DNA of 27,693 nucleotides from Gordonibacter sp036659115 (GCF_036659115.1 NZ_JAVXDF010000032.1); one strand, 5' to 3'; positions 1-8,463 are shown, counted from the stretch's first letter. Notes: generated by a model from the letters alone, not told the origin. Made by a program: numbers and translations.

Positions 1-506
1 TGAAAGTGCGCCGCGCCATCCTCATCGGCCTCGGGCTCAACTTCCTGTTCGTGGTGGTGATCGTTGCATGCTCACTGGGCAGCTCGGCTCGCATCACGCA
101 GCTGGCCATGATCGGCTGGTCGGAAGGCATCGGGCCGTGGGCTCAGGTGCTCGGATCGATATTCACCATACTTGCCATGCTCACCACGTACTGGTCCATC
201 TCACTTGCGCTCTCGGACATCATCGAGGAGCAGACGAAGCTCAACCGCCGCATCTGCTGGCTTATCGCCACGCTCCCCTCGCTGCTGCTCGTGCTGCTGA
301 ACCTGGGCGGTTTCCTCGACATCATGCGCACGGCCGGCGGCCTCATCGCCATCCTTATGGCGTTTCTCGTCGTGCCCGCCTTCCGGCGCTGTCGACGCGC
401 GAACGGGAAACTGCTGCTGCCGAATGCTTTGGCTAGCACCCCCATGCAGATAATCGTCCTGCTGGCGTTTTTGCTCATGGCCGTCGGCAGCGCCGTGAGC
501 CTGTAA
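1..506 (+). CDS. Amino-acid permease, C-terminal part (cut by window edge)
   Basis: The reading frame is open to the left edge, so this is the last ~167 residues of a longer membrane transporter. About four to five hydrophobic helices are visible, joined by a short charged loop (SDIIEEQTKLNRR). The pattern of a helix with LAMLTTYWSISLALSD, then that loop, then a helix with LIATLPSLLLVLL, resembles bacterial amino-acid permeases of the APC superfamily, perhaps the aromatic amino-acid group. It acts in the cytoplasmic membrane. The next gene starts 9 bases after its stop and codes for an amidohydrolase, so uptake and hydrolysis of an amino-acid-derived substrate may be linked (inference). The GTG at position 6 is an internal codon and not a believable start. 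The substrate cannot be told. Confidence 0.7.
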   Translation, partial: KVRRAILIGLGLNFLFVVVIVACSLGSSARITQLAMIGWSEGIGPWAQVLGSIFTILAMLTTYWSISLALSDIIEEQTKLNRRICWLIATLPSLLLVLLNLGGFLDIMRTAGGLIAILMAFLVVPAFRRCRRANGKLLLPNALASTPMQIIVLLAFLLMAVGSAVSL

Positions 507-515
507 GGAACCGCA

Positions 516-2081
516 ATGAAAACCATCTTTGAAAACGCCACGTTCCACACCATGGAAAGCGAATCCGACAAGCACGCTTCCATGACGGTCGAGGGCGACA
601 CCATCACCGGATTCGACGAAGACGTCGCGGCGTCGAACGCACGCAGAGTCGACTTGGGCGGCATGCACGTATTTCCCGCGCTCATCGATGCCCACTTGCA
701 CCTCCTGGACAGCATCGCCCTGGCGAGCATGGGAGAGCCCGTGTGTGAACTGGTCGACGGCGGCGTCGAGCCGCACAACCTCGCCGGCATCGAGCGGAAA
801 ATTCGTGCACTCGCCGAGCACGCTCAACCAAGCAGCCTGCTCATCTTCACAAACTACATCACTGCTGCAATGGACGAAGGTCGCCTACCCAACCGCTTCG
901 AGTTAGACGCATGGGGAAGCGGTGCACGTGTGTGGGTGCTCAACATCGACGGACACTCCAGCGCCTGCTCGTCGTCGCTGCTGGAAGCCCTAGAACTTGA
1001 GGGCATCGCCCCTGACGGCGTTCTTGCAGGACCCGCGCACGATGCCAACCTCGGCGCGTTCACCGACCACCTCGCAACCAGCATCACGCCCCGCGCGCTC
1101 GCGCACGGCATCGCGCACGTCTGCAACGAATGCGCCCGCTTCGGCATCGGCACCGTATGCGCGCTTGAGGGCACCGACGACAGCGAGCGCGACCGCATGG
1201 CCGAGCTTACGGCGCTCATCGCCCAGCGACTCCCCCTTGACGCGCGCCTGTTTCCCCAGTACATGGACGAGAAGAAGCTGCAAGCTGTACAGGGTCGCAT
1301 GAGAGCGCCACGCGTAGGCGGCTGCATGAAGTGGGAACTAGATGGCTCGGTGGGGTCGCGCACGGCAGCCTTCGTCCAACCCTACCTCGACTCCACGCAG
1401 GGCTCGCTCTACTTCGAGGATGGAGAACTCTCGAAAGCAATCGAGCATTTCGCAAACCGCGGCTTTATGGTGTCAGCCCATGCCATCGGGGATGCCGCTA
1501 TCGACCAGCTTGTCGACATCTTCGAACAGGTTCCGGGGCGCCACCGCATCGACCACTGCGAATTCCCCTCTCCGCACGCCGTGGAGCGCATCTGCAAGCT
1601 GAAGCCCTTCGTCACCGTGCAGCCCGGCTATGCATGGATAGACCAGCGCTTCCTGCACGGCTACGAGCGCTACCTGAGCGCGCCCCAGATCGCAAGCCAG
1701 ATACCCCTCGCACGCTTCGCCCAAGCCGGCGTGCCCCTGTGCGGGTCGAGCGATTCGCCCGTGCAGTCGGTCGATCCATTCCTGCAAATGCGCGGCATGC
1801 GCGAGTTCTCGGTGCAGGACCAGTCGCTCTCGGCATACGAAGCGCTCAAAACCTACACGGTCAACGGCGGTCAGATGCTCGGCGAGAAGAAGGGGTTGCT
1901 GCGCGAAGGCTGGGAAGCGAGCTTTTTCACCTGCGAAGAAAACCTGCTCGACATCGAGTCTGCCGCTTTGGACGGCATGTGCGCACAGGTTCTCTGGCTA
2001 CGCGGCAAGCGCTACCAACCGCTGCCGGATGGCCTGGGAGCCTTCGCCCGCCTGCTCGCCACCCGCCCGCGGAAGATTTAG
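516..2081 (+). CDS. YtcJ-type metal-dependent amidohydrolase
   Basis: A 521-residue protein of the amidohydrolase superfamily (amidohydrolase_3/YtcJ group), which hydrolyses C-N bonds using a metal in a TIM barrel. Visible motifs are the HXH metal pair in IDAHLHL (H60, H62), a KWELDGSVGSRTAAF segment carrying the candidate carbamylated or metal-facing Lys, HAIGDAAID and RIDHCEF for the two later His ligands, and the catalytic Asp region GSSDSPV near the end of the barrel. Length is normal for the family. ATG 516 is preceded by AAGGA (505-510 region). It has no signal peptide, so it should be cytoplasmic. It follows the permease by 9 bases and is probably co-transcribed with it. The family is broad (formamides, hydantoin-like and aryl amides), so no substrate is assigned. 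Confidence 0.85.
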   Translation: MKTIFENATFHTMESESDKHASMTVEGDTITGFDEDVAASNARRVDLGGMHVFPALIDAHLHLLDSIALASMGEPVCELVDGGVEPHNLAGIERKIRALAEHAQPSSLLIFTNYITAAMDEGRLPNRFELDAWGSGARVWVLNIDGHSSACSSSLLEALELEGIAPDGVLAGPAHDANLGAFTDHLATSITPRALAHGIAHVCNECARFGIGTVCALEGTDDSERDRMAELTALIAQRLPLDARLFPQYMDEKKLQAVQGRMRAPRVGGCMKWELDGSVGSRTAAFVQPYLDSTQGSLYFEDGELSKAIEHFANRGFMVSAHAIGDAAIDQLVDIFEQVPGRHRIDHCEFPSPHAVERICKLKPFVTVQPGYAWIDQRFLHGYERYLSAPQIASQIPLARFAQAGVPLCGSSDSPVQSVDPFLQMRGMREFSVQDQSLSAYEALKTYTVNGGQMLGEKKGLLREGWEASFFTCEENLLDIESAALDGMCAQVLWLRGKRYQPLPDGLGAFARLLATRPRKI

Positions 2082-2111
2082 AAACCGCCCCCTCCTAGCG
2101 AAACGATACGC

Positions 2112-3858
2112 ATGGACAAACCGGTAGCCAAAACTCCGAAATATGCCATCGTGAACGGAGACGAGGCGACATTTGCCGAGCTTCTTCCCCACACCAACGG
2201 CGACACGACTATCGTCGTGTATACGGACGCTTCAGGGAAGCGCTTCTACGCCACGGAAGATGAGTGGTCGCACGGAGGCCGAGAATTCTCGACCAAGGCG
2301 GCTCGACAAGGTATCGTCACCTCGGAAAGCTCCACGAAAGACAAGATTACCCTCTTCAAGTTGCTGTTCGAAGGCCGCAAAGACGTATACGCCCATGGGT
2401 ATCGCAGAAAAGGCGGCGGCATCGGGTACGCTCCGATGTGCAGCAACGAATGGAAGCCGGGCGTCTGTCCAAAGAAAACAAACCTGAAAGCTCGATGTCC
2501 GGATTGCCCCCAACGCTCTTTCGCACCCTTAAGCGACAGCGCACTCGTAAGCCACTTCAAAGGTGAGCGATCGGACTTCAAAGACGTTGTCGGGCTGTAC
2601 GTTCTCGGCAAGAATTGCAAGACCTCCGTGCTCGTCGCTGATTTCGACAAGGAGGGCTGGAAAAGCGAGATCGCCGCATACCAGCAAGCGTGCGAGGCCT
2701 CCAGCATCAATGTTGCGATAGAAAGATCTCGCTCAGGCAATGGCGGCCATGCATGGATTTTCTTTTCCGAACCTATCGATGCAGCACTTGCCAGAAATCT
2801 TGGCAGCACGCTCATCACAACCGCCACAAACACAACAGGGGCGCTTGGGTTCAGCGCCTACGACCGACTCTTCCCCGCGCAGTCCACGATTCCTGAAGGG
2901 AGCTTCGGCAATCTCATCGCGCTGCCCTTTCAAGGGCTGGCCCAAAAACAGGGCAACAGCACTCCTTCAACATGAATGCGGCGTTCTTTCCGCACCCACG
3001 GGCTTCGGAAAGACGGTCATCGGTGCCTATTTCATCGCCCAGCTGAAGGTGCGCACGCTTGTCATCGTTCCCGGAACCACGCTTCTCTCGCAATGGCAAG
3101 AGCGCCTGGAAGCATTTCTCTCCATCAATGAAGCGTTACCCGAGTTGCTCACAAAAACCGGCCGCAAAAGCCGTAAGAAGCGATCTCTCGTCGGTCAAAT
3201 TGGCGGCGGCAAGAATGCGCCGAGCGGCATCGTGGACATCGCAACGTTTCAATCGCTACTGGAAAAGAGCGATCGAGCAGGGGTTCGCACGGCATCTCAA
3301 TCTGAGGTTCACGAGAATTCGCCTAGAAGGCATCGAATCAGGATCGTCCTTCAATCAAATCCTCGACAAGCTCTGCGCCCACAACGCAAGAAACCAGCTC
3401 ATCATCCGTGACACGACAGATGCGTTGCAGCAAGGACGAACACCGCTCGTGATCACCAAGCGTAAAGAACATGCCGCCCTTCTCGCACGCGAACTGGAGG
3501 CCAAAGGACACGTGGTCTTCCTCCTTACCGGAGATGGCACGCCGCAAGAGAAGAAGCAGCTGTACAGCGAGGCATACCTATCTCAATCGTCGTTGGCAAA
3601 CCCCTGAACGAACAATATGCCCAACTGCTCGAAGATGATGTCGCAGCACTTCGCGAAATCGGTTGCGAGGTTTCCGTCTGCGAAGACAGAATATCCTCTT
3701 TGGCCGTCATCGACGACAGTACCGTTTGGTACGGCAGCATTCCCTTACTTGGGTTTCCAAAAAGCGACGATTGCAGTTTACGTTTCAAAAGCTGCGAGGT
3801 GGCGTTCGATCTCATGCAGAGCGCAAGCGCATTCCAGCCAAAGGCACCATCTGCATAA
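2112..3858 (+). pseudogene. Decayed TOTE-type primase-helicase-PLD protein
   Basis: Four segments of one large multidomain protein lie head to tail in changing frames. Segment 1 (2112 to about 2960) is an archaeo-eukaryotic primase domain of the TOTE conflict-system type: Zn-binding Cys residues 110, 119, 129 and 132, active-site DFD (177-179) and SRSGNGGH (206-213), ending in FGNLIALPFQG. Segment 2 (about 2960-3276, another frame) is helicase motor 1 with Walker A SAPTGFGKT. Segment 3 (about 3285-3570) is part of helicase motor 2 (PLVITKRKEHAALLARELE). Segment 4 (3577-3858) resembles the C-terminal phospholipase-D-like domain (VIDDSTVWYGSIPLLGF). The joins fall where conserved stretches should be: the DEAH box and the arginine-finger region are missing. 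At ~1.75 kb it is clearly shorter than intact members. It cannot make a working enzyme. The first 287 residues could still be translated. Confidence 0.85.
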
Positions 3859-4350
3859 CCCAGCGTCATAGCCCGGATAAAAGCAAAGTCTACGAACGTT
3901 GCCTCACTAACAACCCGAACACTTCAGCAGCCGTCATACGCGGAATGGACAGACTCGTCAACGCAGTCTCGTCGTGCGAAACAAGAGCGAGAGCGTAGTG
4001 GATGCCGACGCCTTTAAACATCCCTCTTTGACACTTAGAAGGAAACAGGTATTCGAAAGCTATCTCAAATATGTTTGGGACTAATAACGCAGGTCATAAC
4101 CCCCTCCCCCCGCCTCGTAAACTTCGGCGGTTACAAGGTTCGCGAACACGGCGAGGGCGAGAAAAGAGATCTGACCAGCAAGGAGGTTGAGGTACCCGCT
4201 CTTCTGGCAAGCAACCCTGGCCGACTTCCCGCATACATTTCTCGTTGACGCATCCCTGTATACGAAAAATACCAAGCCGCGCTCGTGCACCTGTGTCAAA
4301 ATGATCGCGAACCGCTTTCCCGCCCACCTGCACGCGAAACGAGAGCCGCC
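3859..4350. other. Coding debris after the broken primase-helicase
   Basis: There is no intact gene in this 492-base stretch, but protein-like fragments remain on the + strand in shifting frames. About 3870-3998 reads as a segment ending in RGMDRLVNAVSSCETRARA. 3998-4084 reads VDADAFKHPSLTLRRKQVF and continues to a stop after KYVWD. 4117-4248 reads VNFGGYKVREHGEGEKRDL and ends in PAYISR. The first two could be one former gene with a frameshift. I do not recognise the family of any of them. They probably belonged to the same mobile or conflict locus as the gene before (inference). A TTGACG hexamer at 4245-4250 could be part of a promoter for the next gene, but no good -10 follows. Confidence 0.45.
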
Positions 4351-4938
4351 ATGGACGAGCACGCCCAGAACGCTTCGAACGGCCAAGCCCCTGAGGAGCC
4401 CAACGTTTCGGCATCGGATCCGAACAAGCAAAACAAAAGCGCGAAAGAGTATGCGGAAACCTTCGGCAAGGCGGTCGACGTCGCCGAGAAGGTCCTGCGT
4501 TTCGCGCCGCTTCCCGTGGGAGTGAAGCGCGTCGCAACGCGCGCCATGCCCGCCGCGAAAAAAGTGGCGCAGATTGCGCCAACGGTTGCTCCCGTGATCG
4601 AGCCCTACGCCCGCAAGGCCGCCGAGCACGCCAAAGTCGTAGCACCCCACGTGGCGCGCGCAGCAAAGACCGGAGCGAAGAACGTCGCCTCGGGTGCGCA
4701 AACCGGCGCAAAGGCGTTGGCCGCTGGAACGCAAGCAGGTGCGAAAGCCGCCGCTTCGGGCGCAGCGAAAGCAGCAGAGCACGTGCGCGAAACAGCACCC
4801 AAACTAGGACACGCCGTAGCCGACGGAGCAAAGTCGGTAGCGGCCCGTGCGCGCGATGGTGTCCCCCAATTCGGCCGTACTGCCGCCGACAAAGCTTCGC
4901 ATGTTGCAGACAGGATCACAAAAAAGCACCGCTCTTAA
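4351..4938 (+). CDS. Ala/Lys-rich histone-H1-like protein
   Basis: A 195-residue protein. The first ~35 residues are polar (N, Q, E, D rich). From about residue 60 it is made of short repeated Ala/Lys/Gly/Val units such as AAKKVAQIAP, ARAAKTGAKNVASGAQTGAKA and AKAAEHVRET. It has no Cys, and ends in ITKKHRS. Such composition is known from bacterial histone-H1-like DNA-binding proteins, from phasin-like proteins and from LEA-like amphipathic helices, and sequence alone does not separate these. It has no signal peptide or membrane segment. I prefer ATG 4351 over the longer GTG 4285 because the extra N-terminal residues (from LCQNDREPLSRPP) do not fit the rest of the protein. The Shine-Dalgarno is weak for both starts. 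Neighbours give no clue to its role. Confidence 0.6.
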   Translation: MDEHAQNASNGQAPEEPNVSASDPNKQNKSAKEYAETFGKAVDVAEKVLRFAPLPVGVKRVATRAMPAAKKVAQIAPTVAPVIEPYARKAAEHAKVVAPHVARAAKTGAKNVASGAQTGAKALAAGTQAGAKAAASGAAKAAEHVRETAPKLGHAVADGAKSVAARARDGVPQFGRTAADKASHVADRITKKHRS

Positions 4939-5001
4939 TGCGGCACGCCGCGACTGCCAAGCTGTCCAGCAAGCGGTCTGCATCGACGAAGACGCCATTC
5001 A

Positions 5002-5010
5002 TGGTAGAAT
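5002..5010 (+). promoter_or_regulatory. Possible extended -10 element
   Basis: TGG followed by TAGAAT forms an extended -10 about 80 bases before the deformylase-like gene. There is no convincing -35 at the right distance, so this is a weak call. Confidence 0.3.
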
Positions 5011-5089
5011 TCATCCGAAATCGAACCGATGTTGCCGACTGCAAGTTCGGTCGCCCAAGACGAGCACGACATGCCCCGATGGAGGAACC

Positions 5090-5509
5090 ATGATCAAGGA
5101 ACTGGTGAAAGACGAAGACGCCCTCTCGCAACCCTGCGAAGCCGCCACTGCGGAAGATGCCCAGGTAGCGCAGGACCTGTTAGAAACGCTCACTTCGCTC
5201 GAAGGCGCGGCGTGCCTCGCAGCAAACCAGATCGGCGCCGCAAAATGCATCGTCGCCTACCTGGACGACAACGACCAGCCCCACATCATGTACAACCCTC
5301 GGATGCTGCAAGCCCTAGGCGCGTTCAAGGCCGTCGAAGGCTGCCTCTCGCTGGAAGCCGAGTCCAAGGTGACGCGCTACGACCGCATCAAGGTAACGTA
5401 CGAGGAATTGGCAGACGGCGCACTGCAGCCGCGCAAAAAAGAATTCACCGGCTGGACCGCCCAGATCATCCAACATATGATCGACCACTGCAAGGGCAAA
5501 CTGGTCTAA
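5090..5509 (+). CDS. Peptide-deformylase-like protein with E-to-M active site
   Basis: A 139-residue homologue of peptide deformylase, the enzyme that removes formyl from the initiator Met of new proteins. The three signature motifs are present: motif I as CLAANQIG (42-49, Q47), motif II as EGCLS (83-87, metal ligand C85) and motif III as QHMIDH (128-133, metal ligands H129 and H133). In motif III the catalytic general-base Glu of HEXXH is Met130 (codon ATG). Metal binding can therefore persist, but normal deformylation should be crippled. The protein is shorter than typical deformylases (about 150-190 residues). ATG 5090 is preceded by GGAGG (5081-5085). It may be a divergent paralogue with another role, and an ordinary def gene would then be expected elsewhere in the genome. 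Confidence 0.85.
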   Translation: MIKELVKDEDALSQPCEAATAEDAQVAQDLLETLTSLEGAACLAANQIGAAKCIVAYLDDNDQPHIMYNPRMLQALGAFKAVEGCLSLEAESKVTRYDRIKVTYEELADGALQPRKKEFTGWTAQIIQHMIDHCKGKLV

Positions 5510-5518
5510 ACCGCAACC

Positions 5519-5549
5519 AGCCAGAAGACGGCGAGATCGTCTTCTGGCT
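5519..5549 (+). terminator. Stem-loop after deformylase-like gene
   Basis: An 11-bp perfect stem (AGCCAGAAGAC / GTCTTCTGGCT) with a 9-base loop starts 10 bases after the stop codon. No T-run follows it, so it may act as a 3' stabiliser or as a weak intrinsic terminator. Confidence 0.55.
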
Positions 5550-5742
5550 CACCGGCTGCGACGAAGAAAAACCTGCCTGCCGACGCGCAGCAGACATCGC
5601 CCCCGGAGCGTTCTCAGAACATCGGTCAAAGCGGGCTTTCTTCTGATTCATTCATTTGCTGTCCCCTTTTCAGTACAGATAATAATACCTCCAACAGATA
5701 TGCTGGCAAGCGAAAGCTCACAGCACGACTCGAGGAGAGACC

Positions 5743-6075
5743 ATGAACAGCGCCGCCTTCGCCACGAAATCATGCAGTACCACACCTACCCCCTCTTCGC
5801 GCCGTAGCAACACCCCAAACAATCCCGCCCACCCCGAAGGTCGGCGAGCGGACATCACGGTGATCGCAGGAGGCCTCAACCCGCAACGCCGGCGGCCGCT
5901 CCATGCGCGAGCGGAACAGACACAACCCGCCACCAGCCCCCAGCCTCTGACACACGCATCTCTCCATCGGAGCGCAAAAGGGGTCCCCTTCGGTCTGACC
6001 GAACGCGAATACGCCCTGGCATCTTGCTTCGGAGTTCTGTTTACCGCTGTCTCGCTTGCGGTAGCGATCCTCTAA
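5743..6075 (+). CDS. Small hypothetical protein with C-terminal membrane helix
   Basis: A 110-residue reading frame with a good Shine-Dalgarno (GAGGAGA, six bases before ATG). The first ~75 residues are Pro/Ser/Thr/Arg rich and probably disordered. A short conserved-looking stretch FGLTEREYAL then leads into one hydrophobic helix (CFGVLFTAVSLAVAIL) that reaches the C-terminus. This tail-anchored layout suggests a small membrane protein with a cytoplasmic N-terminus. No family is recognised. A small cell-envelope or division-associated protein is one possibility, but nothing in the context supports it. Confidence 0.5.
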   Translation: MNSAAFATKSCSTTPTPSSRRSNTPNNPAHPEGRRADITVIAGGLNPQRRRPLHARAEQTQPATSPQPLTHASLHRSAKGVPFGLTEREYALASCFGVLFTAVSLAVAIL

Positions 6076-6285
6076 AGTCCAATGTCAAACTTGCCTTCAA
6101 ACCCAGAAAGACAACAAAGCAGGCGCAGCGTCCAACGCGCGTTGTGCACCCAATCGCCGAAAATTACCGTTTCTCATGCAGAAACCGCGGACACCCGACG
6201 ACCTCGGCCAATCGGGCTGCCGCTAGCTTTATACTGGTGCCTTTGTTGACACGGCAGGCAACGAGCAAGGCGAAAGGCAAATCTC

Positions 6286-7710
6286 ATGGGCGGATTTTTC
6301 GGTGCAGCATCAAAGCGAGACGTGGTGCTGGACGTGTTTTTCGGCGTGGACTATCACTCGCATCTGGGAACGCGACGTGCGGGCATGATCTTCCACGACA
6401 CGGACGACGGCTTCCAGCGCGAGATCCACTCGATCGAGAACACGCCGTTCCGCACGCGCTTCGAAGACGACCTGCCCGGCTTCCATGGGTGCAGCGGCAT
6501 CGGCTGCATCAGCGACACCGACCCGCAACCCCTGCTCGTACGCTCTCACTTGGGCACGTTCGGCATCACCACCGTAGGCGCCATTAACAACGCCGAGGCG
6601 CTCGTCGAGGCGAACTTCGCCAGCGGCGGTCGTCAGTTCATGGCCATGAGTTCGGGTGCCGTGAACACTACCGAGCTGGTGGCGGCCCTCATCAACCAAA
6701 AGGACACCTTCGTCGAAGGCATCAAGTTCGCCCAGAACGTCATCGAAGGCTCGCTCACGCTGCTTATCATGACCGACGGCGGCCAGATCATCGCGGCACG
6801 CGACAAGATGGGTCGCTTGCCGGTGCTTATCGGCAAGAACGACGAGGGCCACTGCATCTCTTTCGAGTCGTTTGCCTACCACAAACTCGACTACGACGAC
6901 GAATACGAGCTGGGTCCGGGAGAGATCGTGCGCATCAGCGCCGATAGTTACGAAACTATCTCCCCCGCTGGAGCCGAGATGAAGATCTGCGCCTTTTTGT
7001 GGACCTACTACGGCTATCCGAACTCGAACTACGAAGGCATCAACGTCGAGGTCATGCGCTATCGCAACGGCGCCATCATGGCCCGCGACGAAGCGGCGCG
7101 GGGCACCGTGCCCGACGTCGACTATGTGGCCGGCGTGCCGGACTCGGGCGTGCCGCACGCTATCGGGTACTCCACAGAATGCAAGGCCCCCTTCGGTCGC
7201 CCCTTCATCAAGTACACCCCCACCTGGCCGCGCTCGTTCATGCCCACCAACCAAGACGTGCGCAATCGTGTCGCCAAGATGAAGCTGATCCCCGTGCCCG
7301 AGCTTATCCGCGACAAGAAGCTCATGTTCGTGGACGACTCCATCGTGCGCGGCACCCAGCTGCAAGGAACGGTGAACTACCTGCACGAATGCGGAGCCGC
7401 CGAGGTGCACATGCGCTCGGCCTGCCCACCTATCATGTACGGGTGCAAATACCTAAGCTTCTCCCGCAGCCGCTCCGAGATGGAACTCATAGCGCGTCGC
7501 GTGGTGCAGGACCTCGAAGGCGACGAGGGGCAGAAGCACCTCGACGAGTACGCCGACGGCTCGACCGAGCGCGGCAAGTGCATGTTGAAATCCATTTGCG
7601 AGACGATGGGCTTCGACTCGCTGGGCTACCAGACGCTCGAAGGCATGCTTGAAGCCATCGGCATCGACCGCGACAAGGTATGCACCTACTGCTGGTCGGG
7701 CAAGGAATAA
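6286..7710 (+). CDS. Amidophosphoribosyltransferase homologue lacking the catalytic Cys
   Basis: A 474-residue PurF-family protein. PurF makes 5-phosphoribosylamine from PRPP and glutamine, the first step of purine synthesis. The N-terminal Ntn-glutaminase fold is present (HSHLGTRRAG, GCSGIGCISDTD, RSHLGTFGI), but the protein begins MGGFFG where active PurF has M-C-G and uses Cys1 as nucleophile. Here that residue is Gly. The phosphoribosyltransferase half is well kept, with PRPP motif LMFVDDSIVRGTQL. Cys residues placed like the Fe-S ligands of Bacillus-type PurF remain (C in EMKICAF, CPPIMYGC, GKCMLKSIC and the C-terminal CTYC). It should thus be either NH3-dependent or a non-canonical phosphoribosyltransferase. 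Length is normal. The start follows AAGG at seven bases. A TTTATACTG sequence at 6228-6236 may be a -10. It stands alone, with no purine genes beside it. Confidence 0.9.
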   Translation: MGGFFGAASKRDVVLDVFFGVDYHSHLGTRRAGMIFHDTDDGFQREIHSIENTPFRTRFEDDLPGFHGCSGIGCISDTDPQPLLVRSHLGTFGITTVGAINNAEALVEANFASGGRQFMAMSSGAVNTTELVAALINQKDTFVEGIKFAQNVIEGSLTLLIMTDGGQIIAARDKMGRLPVLIGKNDEGHCISFESFAYHKLDYDDEYELGPGEIVRISADSYETISPAGAEMKICAFLWTYYGYPNSNYEGINVEVMRYRNGAIMARDEAARGTVPDVDYVAGVPDSGVPHAIGYSTECKAPFGRPFIKYTPTWPRSFMPTNQDVRNRVAKMKLIPVPELIRDKKLMFVDDSIVRGTQLQGTVNYLHECGAAEVHMRSACPPIMYGCKYLSFSRSRSEMELIARRVVQDLEGDEGQKHLDEYADGSTERGKCMLKSICETMGFDSLGYQTLEGMLEAIGIDRDKVCTYCWSGKE

Positions 7711-7743
7711 CCCCAAGCACGCCGCATCGGCCGAACGTAATCG

Positions 7744-7797
7744 GAAACCCTCGAAGCCAAACAAGCCCCTGAGGCTGGATGCGGATTCGAGGGTTTC
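7744..7797 (+). terminator. Terminator after the PurF-like gene
   Basis: A 12-bp perfect stem (GAAACCCTCGAA / TTCGAGGGTTTC) with a 30-base loop, 33 bases after the stop and followed by TCTTGTTTC. The loop itself contains a smaller CCTGAGG self-complement. Confidence 0.65.
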
Positions 7798-7804
7798 TCT
7801 TGTT

Positions 7805-8149
7805 TCAAAGCGAAAACAGGACGGCTGCGGCCAGGCAACTCGAACCGCAGTTCAAGCCAACCGCACAAGCAGCCCCTATGTTGACCGTCGCCGTAACGAC
7901 AGGCTTGGCGGCATCCCGCACCGCCAAGCTCACCGCATGCGGCCGGTACTCAATCGACACGGTGCTGTAAACCGCCGCATGGCCCGAGCCGTTTTTGCCA
8001 GCGCTTCGATACTCAGCCGTCCACGAATAGGTACCCACAACGGATCCGGTCGCGACACGTATCTCACCGGTCTCGTTCTCGACGCCGTTGAAGGCGACGA
8101 TCTCCTCTTCCCATTCGGCCCCTTCGCTGCTTCTAAGGAGAACCTTCAT
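7805..8149 (-). CDS. Hypothetical protein, possibly a remnant
   Basis: The 114-residue frame from ATG 8149 reads like a real protein: MKVLLRSSEGAEWEEEIVAF, then ETGEIRVATGSVVGTYSWTAEY, then a hydrophobic Ala/Val/Cys-rich tail ending in LAAAVLFSL. The frame can be extended upstream to TTG 8209 (134 residues, starting RKCGADRPCEL). Neither start has a clear Shine-Dalgarno, and the sequence further upstream does not continue a believable protein. It may therefore be the C-terminal piece of a longer, lost gene. No family is recognised. Confidence 0.4.
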   Translation of the reverse strand: MKVLLRSSEGAEWEEEIVAFNGVENETGEIRVATGSVVGTYSWTAEYRSAGKNGSGHAAVYSTVSIEYRPHAVSLAVRDAAKPVVTATVNIGAACAVGLNCGSSCLAAAVLFSL

Positions 8150-8463
8150 TCCCGTAAGGTCGCAGAAATGAGGCAGCTCACACGGGCGATCAGCACCGCA
8201 CTTGCGCAATCTGTCTGCTGGGTAAAGCGGCGCTGGCTGAGTAAGAGCTCGGCTGCATGAGTGTGCGACCTAGGCTCCTGGAAACGCCAAGCTCCGCCTC
8301 ATCGGTCATATCAAGGAAGCTTCCTTCACCCATTCAAGCGCCCTCCTCTGTATGCGCAAAAGAAGGAAGAAGCCAGCCCTCCCCCTCTTGCATAGAGCAG
8401 GGAAGAGAAACCTCCCCTTCCCTGCTCTCCTATGATTCTCGAGCCACCGACCCGAAGCCCGCG
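8150..8463. other. Intergenic stretch with one stem-loop
   Basis: No gene is supported here. The only clear structure is the stem-loop at 8394-8428. Upstream of 8209 on the minus strand there are short protein-like bits in two frames, consistent with decay of the N-terminal part of the hypothetical gene at 7805-8149. Confidence 0.4.
8394..8428 (-). terminator. Stem-loop after the flavoprotein remnant
   Basis: A 12-bp perfect stem (AGAGCAGGGAAG / CTTCCCTGCTCT) with an 11-base loop, 36 bases beyond the end of the flavoprotein remnant. It is placed to terminate the minus-strand cytochrome-flavoprotein transcript. No strong T-run follows. Confidence 0.5.

Noticed and set aside
4081..4831. Minus-strand frames of ~240 codons
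   Set aside because: They are shadows of the Ala/Lys-rich gene. Their Arg/Leu-rich products match no family and they have no ribosome site.
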